Below are positions 1 to 8,965 of a stretch of DNA of 64,000 nucleotides, piece after piece. Source of the stretch: Sphingobium lignivorans. Its GTDB lineage: Bacteria; Pseudomonadota; Alphaproteobacteria; Sphingomonadales; Sphingomonadaceae. A program made the translations under genes and the position numbers. The stretch is from positions 248,001 to 312,000 of the forward strand of contig NZ_JACHKA010000001.1 in the NCBI RefSeq assembly GCF_014203955.1, written 5' to 3'. Numbering within the stretch: position 1 is the first letter of the stretch; every line of letters starts with the position of its first letter. A model generated the notes under the pieces. The model ran no database searches. It saw nothing but the letters and a program-made list of their open reading frames with translations, and was not told the DNA's origin.

Positions 1-304
1 GCAGCTCGTTCTTGTCCGAGAAGCCGATGGCGTGGACCAGGAAATCGATCGTCGGCCAGCGCTCGGCAAGCTGTGCGAAGCAGGTGTCGATCGACGCCAT
101 GTCCGAAACGTCACAGGAGAGGAGGAAATCGGATCCCAGCTCCTCCGCGAGCGGGCGCACGCGCCGCTCCAGCGCCTCGCCCAGATAGGAAAAGGCAAGC
201 TCCGCCCCCTGGGCATGCAGCGCCTTCGCGATACCCCAGGCCAGCGACTTGTCGTTGGCGAGGCCCATGATGAGCCCCCGTTTGCCTGCCATCAGGCCTG
301 TCAT
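1..304 (-). CDS. fabI: Enoyl-[acyl-carrier-protein] reductase (NADH), 5' part
   Basis: Partial gene: the start codon is at 304 and the reading frame runs off the left edge, so only about the first 101 residues are visible. The N-terminus reads MTGLMAGKRGLIMGLANDKS, the FabI-type glycine-rich NADH-binding segment of short-chain reductases, followed by SYLGEALERRVRPL and CDVSD, and then LVHAIGFSDKNEL. These are standard FabI landmarks. The enzyme performs the last reduction of each fatty-acid elongation cycle in the cytosol. The ATG overlaps the stop of the YihY gene upstream by four bases (ATGA), so the two are probably translationally coupled. The tyrosine/lysine active-site region lies outside the window. 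Confidence 0.93.
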   Translation of the reverse strand, partial: MTGLMAGKRGLIMGLANDKSLAWGIAKALHAQGAELAFSYLGEALERRVRPLAEELGSDFLLSCDVSDMASIDTCFAQLAERWPTIDFLVHAIGFSDKNEL

Positions 305-1266
305 GCAGTCGGCTCCTCCGTCTCTTCCGCTGGCTCTTCTTCCTCGTCATCCTCGGGGAAATCGGCCAGCGCCGCATTGAGTTCGGCGCCAATTACCACG
401 CCGAGCCCGATGATGAAGAAAAAAATGAGAGCCAGCATCGCGCCTGCCAGACCACCATAAGTGAGGCTGTAGCTGGAGATGCGGGAAAGGAAGAGAGGCA
501 GGAGCAGCGACGTGCCATACCACCACAGGGCCGTGAAGGCAGCGCCGGGCCATTTCGGGAACGGGCCGGTACGATAGCGCCCCGGCGTCAGCGCGACGAA
601 CAGGAAATAGAGCGCCAGGAACAGGAAGGCGGTCGGCACCAGCCGGTAGGCCGTGATGAGGCCGAACGCCTTGTCCGCCACCGGGAAGAATTTCTCGATC
701 ACGGTTTCGACCGCAGCGAGCAGCACTTGCAGCGACAGCGCCACCAGCGCGCCCAGAACGCTGAGGATGATCAGGCCCATCGCACGCAGGCGATAATGCC
801 AGAAGGGCTGCTTGGAGCGCGTGCCATATGCACGGCGCAAGATATCCCGGATCGTCTCGATGAGGCTGCCGACGGTCCACAGGCCGACCAGCGCGCCGAT
901 CCACAAGAGATTGCCCGTCCGCGCGCTCAGCACATCCGTGATGGCGGGGCGCAGCACGTCCGCCACATTGGGGGGAACGGTGAGCAGGAAGCCGTTCACC
1001 GTGGCGATCCCCGCCTGTGTCCGCCCCAGCAGCTGCGCGATGGCGGCGGCGAGGATGAAGAAGGGAAACACCGCGACGAGAGTCAGATAGGCAAGATTGC
1101 CCGCGTGAATGAACCCGTCCGTATAGACGCCCACCGCCACCCGCTTCAGGACCGTGATCGCGCGGGCGCCCACCCGGCTCCGCCGGATGCCGGCATGCAG
1201 GCGCGCACCGCGCTCGCGCAGCCGGCGGCGCCGGGCTTCCGGCGATTCGGGAGACAGCCCGAGCAT
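301..1266 (-). CDS. YihY/BrkB family inner-membrane protein
   Basis: This 321-residue protein has a basic, arginine-rich cytoplasmic N-terminus (about 35 residues) and then about six hydrophobic segments. The family-typical stretch HAGNLAYLTLVAVFPFF lies near residues 55-75. An acidic tail (DDEEEEPAEETEEPTA) closes the protein. It matches the YihY/virulence factor BrkB family, often misnamed ribonuclease BN; the transported substrate or role is not established. The gene sits between a J-domain protein and fabI on the same strand and ends in an ATGA overlap with fabI. The start is the first ATG of the frame. Confidence 0.85.
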   Translation of the reverse strand: MLGLSPESPEARRRRLRERGARLHAGIRRSRVGARAITVLKRVAVGVYTDGFIHAGNLAYLTLVAVFPFFILAAAIAQLLGRTQAGIATVNGFLLTVPPNVADVLRPAITDVLSARTGNLLWIGALVGLWTVGSLIETIRDILRRAYGTRSKQPFWHYRLRAMGLIILSVLGALVALSLQVLLAAVETVIEKFFPVADKAFGLITAYRLVPTAFLFLALYFLFVALTPGRYRTGPFPKWPGAAFTALWWYGTSLLLPLFLSRISSYSLTYGGLAGAMLALIFFFIIGLGVVIGAELNAALADFPEDDEEEEPAEETEEPTA

Positions 1267-1403
1267 GGATCAGATCTCCGGGCGGGATGATGTCATGCGT
1301 CCAGCCGATCCCTTACATCGCGAGCCCGGCGCCCACGGCGCGGGCCCGTGCTTTCGCAGGATTGCGCGCCGCTTTCAACGCCGCTGGCCCGGCAATCGGC
1401 CGA

Positions 1404-2345
1404 TTACACGCCCAGATGGGCCCGTAGCGGCCGGCTGTCCGACCAGTCCTCGGCAAAGGCCTTCAGTGCCGGATCGTGCGCCGGGAGATCGATCAGCAGA
1501 GTCACGAGCTGGTCGCCGCGCCCGCCCTGCTTGTGCGTGAAGCCCTTGCCCTTGAGCCGCAGCGTCTGTCCCGAGCGCGCGCCGGCCGGCACGGCGAGCA
1601 TGACAGGCCCGTCCACCGTCGGAACCTTCACCCGCGCGCCGTTCACGGCCTCGTTGAGGCTGATCGGCAGGTCGAGCCGGACGTTGTCGCCCTCCTTTTC
1701 GAAGAAGGGATGCGGCGCCACCTCGATAGTGACGATGGCATCGCCTGCGCCGGCCGGCCCCGGCTGGCCCTTGCCGGAGAGCTTCATCTGGGTGCCGCTC
1801 TCCACGCCGGCGGGCAGCTTGAGGTCGATCGTCTTGCCATCCGCGAGCGTGATGCGCTGCGGTGCAAGCGTCGCGGCGTCCACGAAGGGAACCGAGAGGC
1901 GATAGCTCATATTGGCGCCGCGCTGGGGCGGCGCGCTCCGTCCGCCGAAGCCGCCGAAGGGGCCACCGCTGCGGCGCCCGCCACCGCCGAACAGCCCTTC
2001 GAAAATGTCGCCAAAGTCGGCGCCGCCCGCCCCGAACTCGAATTCCGCGCCGGGGCCGCCGCCGCGCGAATAGGTCGAATAGCCCTGGCCGCCGCCATTG
2101 CCGAAGCCGAAAGGATGAGTGGGATTGCCGTCGGCATCGATCTCGCCACGGTCGAACTGCGCGCGCTTGTCCTTGTCGGACAGCAGATCATAAGCGCGCG
2201 TGACCTCGGCGAATTTCTCCGCGGCCTTGGGATTGTCCTGGTTCCGGTCGGGATGAAGCTCCTTCGCGAGCTTGCGATAGGCGGACTTGATCGCTTTCTC
2301 ATCCGCGCTACGCGAGACACCCAGCAGGGAATATGGATCAGTCAT
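1404..2345 (-). CDS. J-domain co-chaperone (DnaJ/CbpA class)
   Basis: The protein is about 313 residues. A J domain occupies residues 1-70 (MTDPYSLLGV, with the HPDRN signature needed to stimulate DnaK), followed by a Gly/Phe-rich linker (GGGGRRSGGPFGGFGG) and a C-terminal peptide-binding domain. There are no CxxCxGxG zinc repeats, which makes it a type II (CbpA-like) rather than canonical DnaJ protein. The internal ATG at 2345 was chosen; a TTG three codons upstream is also possible. It probably acts with cytosolic DnaK on unfolded or aggregated proteins. It is the first of three minus-strand genes leading into YihY and fabI, with a 137-bp gap before YihY. Confidence 0.9.
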   Translation of the reverse strand: MTDPYSLLGVSRSADEKAIKSAYRKLAKELHPDRNQDNPKAAEKFAEVTRAYDLLSDKDKRAQFDRGEIDADGNPTHPFGFGNGGGQGYSTYSRGGGPGAEFEFGAGGADFGDIFEGLFGGGGRRSGGPFGGFGGRSAPPQRGANMSYRLSVPFVDAATLAPQRITLADGKTIDLKLPAGVESGTQMKLSGKGQPGPAGAGDAIVTIEVAPHPFFEKEGDNVRLDLPISLNEAVNGARVKVPTVDGPVMLAVPAGARSGQTLRLKGKGFTHKQGGRGDQLVTLLIDLPAHDPALKAFAEDWSDSRPLRAHLGV

Positions 2346-2451
2346 TTCGTTCAATCACCCGTTCGCCCCGGCACGCATGCGCCACCTGCATTCATCTGGC
2401 AACTGCAGGGGCCCGCCGCAAGTGGGAGACGGGGCGGTACTAATGCTGAAT

Positions 2452-3153
2452 CTAGCGGCGAGCGAGGGTTTCGCCGCTCTTCCCGGGAAAGCCATCGAAC
2501 AATGCGTCGGCCAGCCGCGTGGCGATGGCCTGGTCCGTCCAGCGGGAATCGCCTTCGCGCGTGGCCATCTCGGCCCTGCCTTCCCAGAGCGCCTTACCGG
2601 TCGCGCGGTCGAGGACGCGGGCTTCCAGCCGGGTGGAGACGAGCGCCTTGCGCGGCTTGGTGAGATCGACCCCGACGGCCATGCCGACCATCGAGCCATA
2701 GTTCGAGACGCCCACTGCCATTTCGCCGCTCACCGGCTTGCGCTTCTGCTCCTCGGGAACGAGCACGTCGCGCACGATGCGGATCTCGGCGATCTGCCCG
2801 CCTTCGGGGCTGGCCTTCATCGTGTCGTAGCCGGCCTTCACGAGCTGGTCGATGACAGCGGCTTCGTAGACCGCGGGCTCACCGGCCCTGGCTTCCCCGC
2901 CCGTAGTCGCGCTGACCGCGATCGGGCCGTGACCCAGCGCATCGCCCGCATCCTCCGCGACGAAGCGCGCTGCGTCCACCTTGCCCTCGCGTTCGTCCTG
3001 CCCGCGAGCGAGGCGAGGCGAACGCCAGTCGTCGGCACCCGCGCGAGCGCGGCCCAGTCCGGGCGTGCCCCAGCCGGGCTGCGCGGAAGCCGGCATCGCA
3101 CAAGCCAGAGCAGCGATCAGCAGCGGAAGCGAGAGAACAGGGCTGGTAGACAT
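2452..3153 (-). CDS. Secreted DUF4136-like protein
   Basis: The 233-residue product starts at an ATG preceded by a strong AAGGAGG ribosome-binding site; a start 18 codons upstream lacks one. The N-terminus is a signal peptide with likely cleavage after PASAQ, so the product is exported. The body (ending in ATRLADALFDGFPG) resembles the DUF4136 group of small envelope proteins: a YDTM segment, VRDVLVPEEQ, then paired beta-strand motifs such as VSTRLEARVLD and GKALWEGRAEM. No catalytic motif is visible and the function is unknown. It is divergent from pdxH with a 125-bp spacer. The DUF4136 assignment is by resemblance only. Confidence 0.7.
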   Translation of the reverse strand: MSTSPVLSLPLLIAALACAMPASAQPGWGTPGLGRARAGADDWRSPRLARGQDEREGKVDAARFVAEDAGDALGHGPIAVSATTGGEARAGEPAVYEAAVIDQLVKAGYDTMKASPEGGQIAEIRIVRDVLVPEEQKRKPVSGEMAVGVSNYGSMVGMAVGVDLTKPRKALVSTRLEARVLDRATGKALWEGRAEMATREGDSRWTDQAIATRLADALFDGFPGKSGETLARR

Positions 3154-3278
3154 GGTTCCTCCTTGAAGCACCCCATGATGCCACCCGTGCGCAGGCGTAG
3201 CCGCCACGGCCTTGCGGGCAGGTGAACAACCCCGCGCCGTCGCTCGACAGTCCGCCCGGCCCGGCGTAGGAAGCGGCC

Positions 3279-3902
3279 ATGACCAGTCCCGCCGACACCA
3301 CCTCCACCGCGCCGACCACGCTCGCCGCCGATCCCTTCATGCTGTTCGACACATGGTTCGGGGAAGCGCAGGCCAGCGAACCGGGCGATGCGAATGCCAT
3401 GACGCTGGCGACCGCCGATGCGCGCGGCCGCCCCTCGGCGCGCATGGTGCTGCTCAAGGATCATGGGCCGGACGGCTTCACCTTCTACACCAATCTGGAA
3501 AGTCGCAAGGCGGACGACCTGATCGCCAATCCCCACGCCGCCTTGCTGTTCCACTGGAAGTCATTGCGCCGCCAGATTCGCATCGAAGGGCCGGTCACCC
3601 GCGTCGACGACGCCACGGCCGACGCCTATTTCGCGAGCCGGCCCCGCGATTCGCAGATCGGCGCATGGGCATCGGACCAGTCCCGCCCGCTCGATGCGCG
3701 CAGCACCTTCGAGCAGCGCATCGCCGAGGCCGAAGCGCGCTTCGCGGGCGGCGCCGTGCCGCGCCCACCGCACTGGTCGGGCTTCCGGCTCGTGCCCGAG
3801 ACAATGGAATTCTGGCTGGACCGCATGTTCCGGCTGCATGAGCGCAGCCGCTACGAAGCGGACGGCGCCGGGGGCTGGCGGGCTGGATATCTCTTTCCGT
3901 GA
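3279..3902 (+). CDS. pdxH: Pyridoxamine 5'-phosphate oxidase
   Basis: This 207-residue FMN enzyme oxidises pyridoxine or pyridoxamine 5'-phosphate to pyridoxal 5'-phosphate in the cytosol. Recognisable features are PSARMVLLK (FMN/PLP contact), the FYTNLESRKADDL segment, RQIRIEGPV, the SRPRDSQIGAWASDQS loop and the C-terminal signature RLHERSRYE...GW....LFP. The length matches the family. Its last bases overlap the GTG start of the downstream cation transporter (GTGA), so the two are co-translated. The first gene of a three-gene operon with a CDF transporter and a PhzF-type isomerase. Confidence 0.96.
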   Translation: MTSPADTTSTAPTTLAADPFMLFDTWFGEAQASEPGDANAMTLATADARGRPSARMVLLKDHGPDGFTFYTNLESRKADDLIANPHAALLFHWKSLRRQIRIEGPVTRVDDATADAYFASRPRDSQIGAWASDQSRPLDARSTFEQRIAEAEARFAGGAVPRPPHWSGFRLVPETMEFWLDRMFRLHERSRYEADGAGGWRAGYLFP

Positions 3903-4834
3903 CGGCCGAGCACCGCCTCGCTGCCAGAGGCGAGCTCAATCGCAAGGCGGCGATCGCCAGCGTCGGCGTCGCGCTCATTCTCGGCACGCTCAAAATCTAT
4001 GCGGTGCTGCGCACGGGCTCGATCGCCATGCTCGGCTCGCTGGCGGATACCGGCCTTGATCTGATCGCCAGCGTCGTCACGCTCGTCGCGGTGCAGATCG
4101 CGGCCCGGCCCGCCGACGAGGATCATCGCTTCGGCCATGGCAAGGCGGAGGCGCTGGCCGCCTTGTTCCAGGTATCGCTCATCAGCGTCGCAGCGGTTGG
4201 CATCGTGGTGCGCTCCATCGAGCGGTTCGGAAGCGGCGGCACGCCGGTGGACATCGAATATGGCGTCGGCGTCTCGCTTATCGCCATCCTCCTCACCATC
4301 GCGCTCGTCGGCTATCAGGCACATATCATCCGCTCGACCGGCTCGATCGCCATCGCATCGGACAGTCTTCACTATCGCAGCGACCTCGCGCTCAATGGCT
4401 CCGTCATCCTGGCGCTGGTGCTGGAAAGCCTGCTGCAAGTCAGGGGTGCCGACGCCCTGTTCGGCGTGGCCATCGGCCTCTGGCTTGCCTGGAACGCGAT
4501 GCGCACCGCCACGCGCGCCATCGATCAGCTGATGGACAAGGAATGGCCGGACGACAGGCGGGCGCGTTTCCTCGCCATCGCCACCGACCATCCCGAAGTG
4601 CGTGACGTGCATGATCTGCGCACCCGCACCAGCGGCTCGCGCGACTTCGCGCAGTTCCATGTGCGCGTGGATCCCGCCATGACCATCGCTCACGGGCACC
4701 GGCTGATGGATGCGCTCGAGGATCGCCTGCACCGCGATTTTCCCGACGTCGAAATGCTGATCCACCTCGACCCCGTGGAGTCCGTGAACGAGATGGAGCG
4801 CCCGACGCGCACAAAGGAGCCGCCCGAGCCATGA
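3899..4834 (+). CDS. Cation diffusion facilitator (FieF-like) transporter
   Basis: This 311-residue protein starts at a GTG overlapping the pdxH stop. It has about six transmembrane helices and then a C-terminal cytoplasmic ferredoxin-like domain. Metal-site motifs of the CDF family are visible: DTGLDLIASVV in TM2, the RFGHGKAEALAALFQ loop, and SDSLHYRSD in TM5. The domain after about residue 210 carries HPEVRDVHDLRTR and ends in a segment containing HLDP. The family exports divalent metals (Zn, Fe, Mn or Cd) by proton antiport across the inner membrane; which metal is used here cannot be read from the sequence. The stop overlaps the next start by four bases (ATGA). Confidence 0.93.
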   Translation: MTAEHRLAARGELNRKAAIASVGVALILGTLKIYAVLRTGSIAMLGSLADTGLDLIASVVTLVAVQIAARPADEDHRFGHGKAEALAALFQVSLISVAAVGIVVRSIERFGSGGTPVDIEYGVGVSLIAILLTIALVGYQAHIIRSTGSIAIASDSLHYRSDLALNGSVILALVLESLLQVRGADALFGVAIGLWLAWNAMRTATRAIDQLMDKEWPDDRRARFLAIATDHPEVRDVHDLRTRTSGSRDFAQFHVRVDPAMTIAHGHRLMDALEDRLHRDFPDVEMLIHLDPVESVNEMERPTRTKEPPEP

Positions 4835-5625
4835 CATCCCTTCCCTTCACGCAGGTCGATGCCTTCGCCGACGCGCCGTTCACCGGCAATCCCGCCGCCG
4901 TGATGCCGCTCGATCGCTGGCTCGACGACAGCGTGCTGCAAGCGATCGCGCAGGAGAACAATCTCGCCGAAACGGCGTTCACGGTGAAGCTGCCCGCGGA
5001 CGCCGGGGCGGACTATGAGCTGCGCTGGTTCACGCCGTCCGTCGAGGTGGTTCTGTGCGGCCACGCGACGCTCGCCAGCGGCCATGTGCTGATGCCCGAC
5101 GACGCCGAAGTGCTGCGCTTCCGCACCCGCCGCGCGGGTGATCTGGCGGTGCGACGGGACAGCGATGGCTATGCGCTCGATCTGCCCGCCTGGCCGACGC
5201 AAGCGGCGGAGCGGCCGGACATCGCAGCCCTGCTGGGGCCTGTCGCCCCGGTCGAGACGCGCTGGCGGGAAGGCGGCTACCTGCTGTTCCTCTACCCGGA
5301 CGAAGACAGCATCCGCGCGCTGCGACCCGATTTTCCCGCTCTGGCCCGCCATGGCGATGTCCTCACCATCGCGACCGCGCCGGGCATCGCCACCGATGTC
5401 GTGAGCCGCGTGTTTGCGCCCGGTGCGGGCATCGACGAGGACCCGGTGACCGGCTCGGCCCACGCCCTGCTGACCGCTTATTGGGCGCCACGGTTGGGGC
5501 GAGATCGCTTCACTGCCTTTCAGGCGAGTGCCCGGGGTGGCCATATCGGCTGTTGCCTGTCCGGCGATCGTGCCATCCTCACCGGTCGCTGCCGCACCGT
5601 CATCGAAGGACGGTTCATCCTTTAA
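4831..5625 (+). CDS. PhzF-family isomerase/epimerase
   Basis: The 264-residue protein has the PhzF fold signatures: FTQVDAFADAPFTGNPAAV at the start, ENNLAETAF with the catalytic glutamate near residue 46, LCGHATLASGHVL, and GIDEDPVTGSAHA near residue 208. These proteins resemble diaminopimelate epimerase but use one acidic residue rather than two cysteines. The substrate of most family members, including this one, is unknown. It is the third gene of the pdxH operon, with an ATGA overlap, so a role in vitamin B6-related metabolite handling is possible but only an inference. It converges on the serine hydrolase gene, 11 bp away. Confidence 0.9.
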   Translation: MTSLPFTQVDAFADAPFTGNPAAVMPLDRWLDDSVLQAIAQENNLAETAFTVKLPADAGADYELRWFTPSVEVVLCGHATLASGHVLMPDDAEVLRFRTRRAGDLAVRRDSDGYALDLPAWPTQAAERPDIAALLGPVAPVETRWREGGYLLFLYPDEDSIRALRPDFPALARHGDVLTIATAPGIATDVVSRVFAPGAGIDEDPVTGSAHALLTAYWAPRLGRDRFTAFQASARGGHIGCCLSGDRAILTGRCRTVIEGRFIL

Positions 5626-5636
5626 TCGGCGGGCGC

Positions 5637-6755
5637 TCAGTCCGGGAAGCGCCGGACAAGCCGCGCGAGCGCATCGCGAAGCGCATCCATGTCTTCCTCG
5701 CGCGTGACGCCGAGCCGCACGATGGTCAGCCCCTGACCGGGCGAGACCAGCAGATACTGGCCGCGATTGCCTACCCCGGCCACGAGTCGTTGCGTGGCCT
5801 GGCCAGGGAACAGCGCGGCCTGCTCTCCGGCCCGATTGAGCCAGATATGGCCGCCATAAGCCGCGTTCGCGGGCGAGGGCGCGAGCATGAAGTCGAACCA
5901 TCGGTCCGCGATGAGCTGGCGCCCGTCCAGATGCCCCCGATGCCGGATGAATTCGCCGATGCGTGCATAGTCGCGCGCGGTCATGTGCATCATCACCGAG
6001 CCGTCCAGCGTTCCGCTCTCGTCATATTCGGGCGAGAAGCCGGTGAGGCCCAAGGGCCCGGAGAAGCGCGCCGCGAGGAAGCGGGCCATCGCGTCCCGCC
6101 GCGCCCGCGGGTCGCGAGTCGCACCGGCGAGCTGGTCCGTCATGATGCCAGTCAGGATCATGCTGGTCGCGCTGCTGTAATTGAACGTCCGGCCATCCGG
6201 ATCCACCAGCGGCTTGGCGGCGGCGAAGGCGGCCTGATCTGCTGCCCCCTCGCCGACCAGCATGTCGAGCGGGTCGGAATGCCGCGCGGGCGTCCACAGC
6301 TCGCGGTTCAGCAGGCCGGAGCGCATCTGCAGCAGCATCCGCAGCGTGATCGCGGCCCGGGGATCACCCGCTTGCCGCCAGGCGGGCACAGGCGCCGGAT
6401 CGTCCAGCGCCAGCCTGCCATCCGATACCATGATGCCCGCGATCAGCCCGGTCACTGTCTTGGCAATGGACCAGGAGAGGAACCTGCTGTCCGGTCCGAA
6501 GCCCTCCGCATAGCGTTCCGCGATGACCTCCCCGTCGCGCATCACGATCAGCGCGCGCGTCTCGCCCACGGATTCGCCGGATGCGGCATCGAACAGCGGA
6601 TCGATCGCCTCGCGCAGCGCCGCCGCCGAGACTCCGGGGCTGTCCGCGAGCACGGCATAGCGTCGTGCCGGCACGTCCTGTGAGGCACTGGCACCGGCAA
6701 GCAACAGGCTGGCGCCGAGAAGAGCGCTCCAGCGGCAAAGCATTTTGATCTTCAT
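5637..6755 (-). CDS. Serine hydrolase, class C beta-lactamase-like
   Basis: This is about 372 residues from the ATG at 6755; a GTG start at 6773 is also open. The N-terminus is a signal peptide (ALLGASLLLAGASAS), so the protein is periplasmic or lipoprotein-like. The SxxK nucleophile motif is SWSIAKT near residue 95; the second motif is FNYSSAT (YSS in place of the usual YxN) and a late GGHIWLN occupies the third-motif region. This pattern is typical of the beta-lactamase-related esterase/peptidase family rather than a true AmpC. The substrate is unknown. It is divergent from the small gene at 6782, with only a few tens of bases for both promoters. Confidence 0.87.
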   Translation of the reverse strand: MKIKMLCRWSALLGASLLLAGASASQDVPARRYAVLADSPGVSAAALREAIDPLFDAASGESVGETRALIVMRDGEVIAERYAEGFGPDSRFLSWSIAKTVTGLIAGIMVSDGRLALDDPAPVPAWRQAGDPRAAITLRMLLQMRSGLLNRELWTPARHSDPLDMLVGEGAADQAAFAAAKPLVDPDGRTFNYSSATSMILTGIMTDQLAGATRDPRARRDAMARFLAARFSGPLGLTGFSPEYDESGTLDGSVMMHMTARDYARIGEFIRHRGHLDGRQLIADRWFDFMLAPSPANAAYGGHIWLNRAGEQAALFPGQATQRLVAGVGNRGQYLLVSPGQGLTIVRLGVTREEDMDALRDALARLVRRFPD

Positions 6756-6781
6756 CGCCCGGCGCCCTATCACGCCTCGCG

Positions 6782-7120
6782 ATGAAAGGGGACAACCGCA
6801 TCGCGAATCGCGCCGCGCGCTATCTGGTCTGGGTGCCGGCCGCTCTGGTCGCCTTCTATGTCGCGATAAGCTGGTCGGGATGGCGGCATCAGGCGGCGCA
6901 GGCCGCCGGCCTTGGCGCGCGCATGACCTGCTCCTGCCGTTATGTGGAGGGACGGGGCCTCGAGAGCTGCCAGGAGGATCTTGCCGGCATGCCGTGGATG
7001 GCGCTGGTGCGCTATGGCGACGATCCGGCCGCGCGGCGTGTCACGGCTTCCATTCCGATGATGGCGGAACGCTCGGCCGTGCTGCGCGAGGGCTTCGGCT
7101 GCCTGCCGGACAAACCCTGA
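6782..7120 (+). CDS. Hypothetical protein with one N-terminal membrane helix
   Basis: The 112-residue product has one hydrophobic segment, roughly residues 15-32 (YLVWVPAALVAFYVAISW), preceded by basic residues. A small presumably periplasmic domain follows with four cysteines: CSCRYVEG, SCQEDL and GFGCLPD. The cysteines could form disulfides outside the cytoplasm. I do not recognise a family. It starts 26 bp from the divergent serine hydrolase gene, and the pairing of an exported hydrolase with a small membrane-anchored cysteine protein suggests they may share regulation. No strong ribosome-binding site is visible. Confidence 0.65.
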   Translation: MKGDNRIANRAARYLVWVPAALVAFYVAISWSGWRHQAAQAAGLGARMTCSCRYVEGRGLESCQEDLAGMPWMALVRYGDDPAARRVTASIPMMAERSAVLREGFGCLPDKP

Positions 7121-7168
7121 CCGCACAAAGACCCGGGATCAGATCGATGGATGCCGCCTTCGTTCCGG

Positions 7169-8092
7169 TCAGTGGCGGCCGCGCATCATGCCGATCACAT
7201 GGACGATCCCCACGATCACCAGTCCCGCCAGGAAACCGAATACCGCGGAGAGCAGCGCATTGATCGTCCAGAGGACCACGCTCGCATGGCTCACGGCCGC
7301 CGCCATGTCATGCACCGCATGCGGCAGGGCGGCGAGCGGCGTTCCTTCCAAGCCGTGCAGGATGATCCCGCCACCGACCCAGAGCATGGCCGCCATGCCA
7401 ACCGTTTCCAGCGTCCCCAGGATTCCGGGCATCATCTTCACCAGGCCCCGGCCGAACCGCCGGACGACGGCAGGCTGGCGGCGGGCAAGGTGCAGGCCGA
7501 TATCGTCCAGCTTCACGATCAGCGCGACGACACCGTAGACGCCGACCGTCACCACCAGACCCACGGCGGCAAGCACCAGCGCCTGCATGGCCAGCGGCTC
7601 TCCCGCCACCTCGGCGAGCGAAATGGCCATGATTTCGCCGGACAGGATGAGGTCGGTGCGAATCGCGCCGGACACCTTGGCCTGCTCGAGATGCGCCGGA
7701 TCGCCCGTTTCCGGGGCTTCCTCGGTTCCGTGATGCCCGCCCAGCAGCTCGACGACCTTCTCCGCGCCCTCGAAGCAGAGGAACGCACCGCCGAGCATCA
7801 GCAGCGGCGTGATCGCGGCGGGCAGAAAAGCGCTGAGCAGCAGGGCGGCGGGCAGCAGCAGCAGCAGCTTGTTGCGCAGCGAACCCAGCGCGATCCGCCA
7901 GATCATCGGCAATTCGCGCTCGGGCGAGAAGCCGGTGACATAAGTGGGCGTCACGGCGGCATCGTCCACCACCACGCCTGCTGCCTTCATGCTGGTCTTG
8001 CCCGCTGCGGCGGAGACGTCGTCGAGTGAGGCAGCGGCCAGCCGGGCGATCGCGGCAACATCGTCAAGCAGGGCGGCAAGGCCGGAAGCCAT
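7169..8092 (-). CDS. DUF808 (YedI) family inner-membrane protein
   Basis: The 307-residue protein begins MASGLAALLDDVAAIARLAA, the typical DUF808 opening, and continues with KAAGVVVDDAAVTPTYVTG, PERELPMIWRIALGSLRNK and several long hydrophobic helices (for instance LLLLLPAALLLSAF and the last about 25 residues before GMMRGRH). The family has no established function. The frame stays open far upstream to 8653, but the ATG at 8092 matches the family's N-terminus. It lies 70 bp downstream of ung on the same strand. Confidence 0.88.
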   Translation of the reverse strand: MASGLAALLDDVAAIARLAAASLDDVSAAAGKTSMKAAGVVVDDAAVTPTYVTGFSPERELPMIWRIALGSLRNKLLLLLPAALLLSAFLPAAITPLLMLGGAFLCFEGAEKVVELLGGHHGTEEAPETGDPAHLEQAKVSGAIRTDLILSGEIMAISLAEVAGEPLAMQALVLAAVGLVVTVGVYGVVALIVKLDDIGLHLARRQPAVVRRFGRGLVKMMPGILGTLETVGMAAMLWVGGGIILHGLEGTPLAALPHAVHDMAAAVSHASVVLWTINALLSAVFGFLAGLVIVGIVHVIGMMRGRH

Positions 8093-8162
8093 GGGCAGAA
8101 CATCCTTGTCTGGTCGATCCGGCAACTCTCCTGCCCCAGCGCGCGGAGCGTGGAAAGCGGGA

Positions 8163-8885
8163 TCAATGCGCGTCCGGCAATGTCCAGTCGATTTTGCCGC
8201 GGCCGTGCGCTTCCAGGAACGCATTGGCCTGCGAGAAGTGGCGGCAACCGAAGAAGCCGTTATGTGCCGACAGCGGCGAAGGGTGCGGCGCGCGCAGCAC
8301 GAGGTGACGGCCGCCGCGCGCCACGTCCTCCACGAAACCGGCCTTCTTCTGGGCATGAGCGCCCCAGAGCAGGAAAGCGACGGGCTGTTCCAGCGCCGCC
8401 ACCCGCGCGATGACCGCGTCTGTGAAGCGCTCCCATCCACGCCCCGCATGCGCGCCCGCCCGACCCATCTCGACCGTGAGGACGCTGTTGAGCAGCAGCA
8501 CGCCCTGCCGCGCCCAGTGGTCGAGATGACCATGGCCCGGCGGCGTGAAGCCGATGTCCGCGCGCAGTTCCTTGAAGATGTTGACGAGGCTCGGTGGCGG
8601 CCGGACCCCGGGACGGACGGAAAAGCACAGGCCATGCGCCTGCCCCGGACCATGATAGGGATCCTGCCCGAGGATGACGGCGCGCACCTTATCCAGCGGC
8701 GTCAGCGCGAGAGCATTGAACCAGTCCTGACCGCGCGGGAAGATCTGCGCGCCGGCCTGCTTGCGTTCCAGCAGGAAGCGCTTGAGGTCCGCCATGTAAG
8801 GCGCGGCGAATTCATTACCGAGCGCGGCGCGCCAGCTCTCATCGAGGGACGCAGGCACGGTGGGCGGATCGACAGGCGCGTTCAT
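8163..8885 (-). CDS. ung: Uracil-DNA glycosylase, family 1
   Basis: This 240-residue enzyme excises uracil from DNA to start base-excision repair. The water-activating loop [14 protein letters not shown] (catalytic Asp) lies near residues 70-83, the uracil-recognition [10 protein letters not shown] around 130, and the DNA-intercalation motif HPSPLSAH near 200. The length is typical. It is the last gene before the flagellar cluster on the same strand, 80 bp downstream of fliS. Read-through from the flagellar operon is possible but no functional link is known. Confidence 0.97.
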   Translation of the reverse strand: MNAPVDPPTVPASLDESWRAALGNEFAAPYMADLKRFLLERKQAGAQIFPRGQDWFNALALTPLDKVRAVILGQDPYHGPGQAHGLCFSVRPGVRPPPSLVNIFKELRADIGFTPPGHGHLDHWARQGVLLLNSVLTVEMGRAGAHAGRGWERFTDAVIARVAALEQPVAFLLWGAHAQKKAGFVEDVARGGRHLVLRAPHPSPLSAHNGFFGCRHFSQANAFLEAHGRGKIDWTLPDAH

Positions 8886-8965
8886 GCGCGATGCCTATCG
8901 CTGCCGCGCGCCGCTGCCAAGTGCGTGGCCGATCCGGCCATGACCGGTGCGCCGTGCGGGCGCCC

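Noticed and set aside
3851..4837. Long minus-strand frame opposite the cation transporter, and similar antisense frames throughout
   Set aside because: They are mirror frames of well-supported genes in GC-rich DNA, with no family resemblance and His/Arg/Asp-rich composition.
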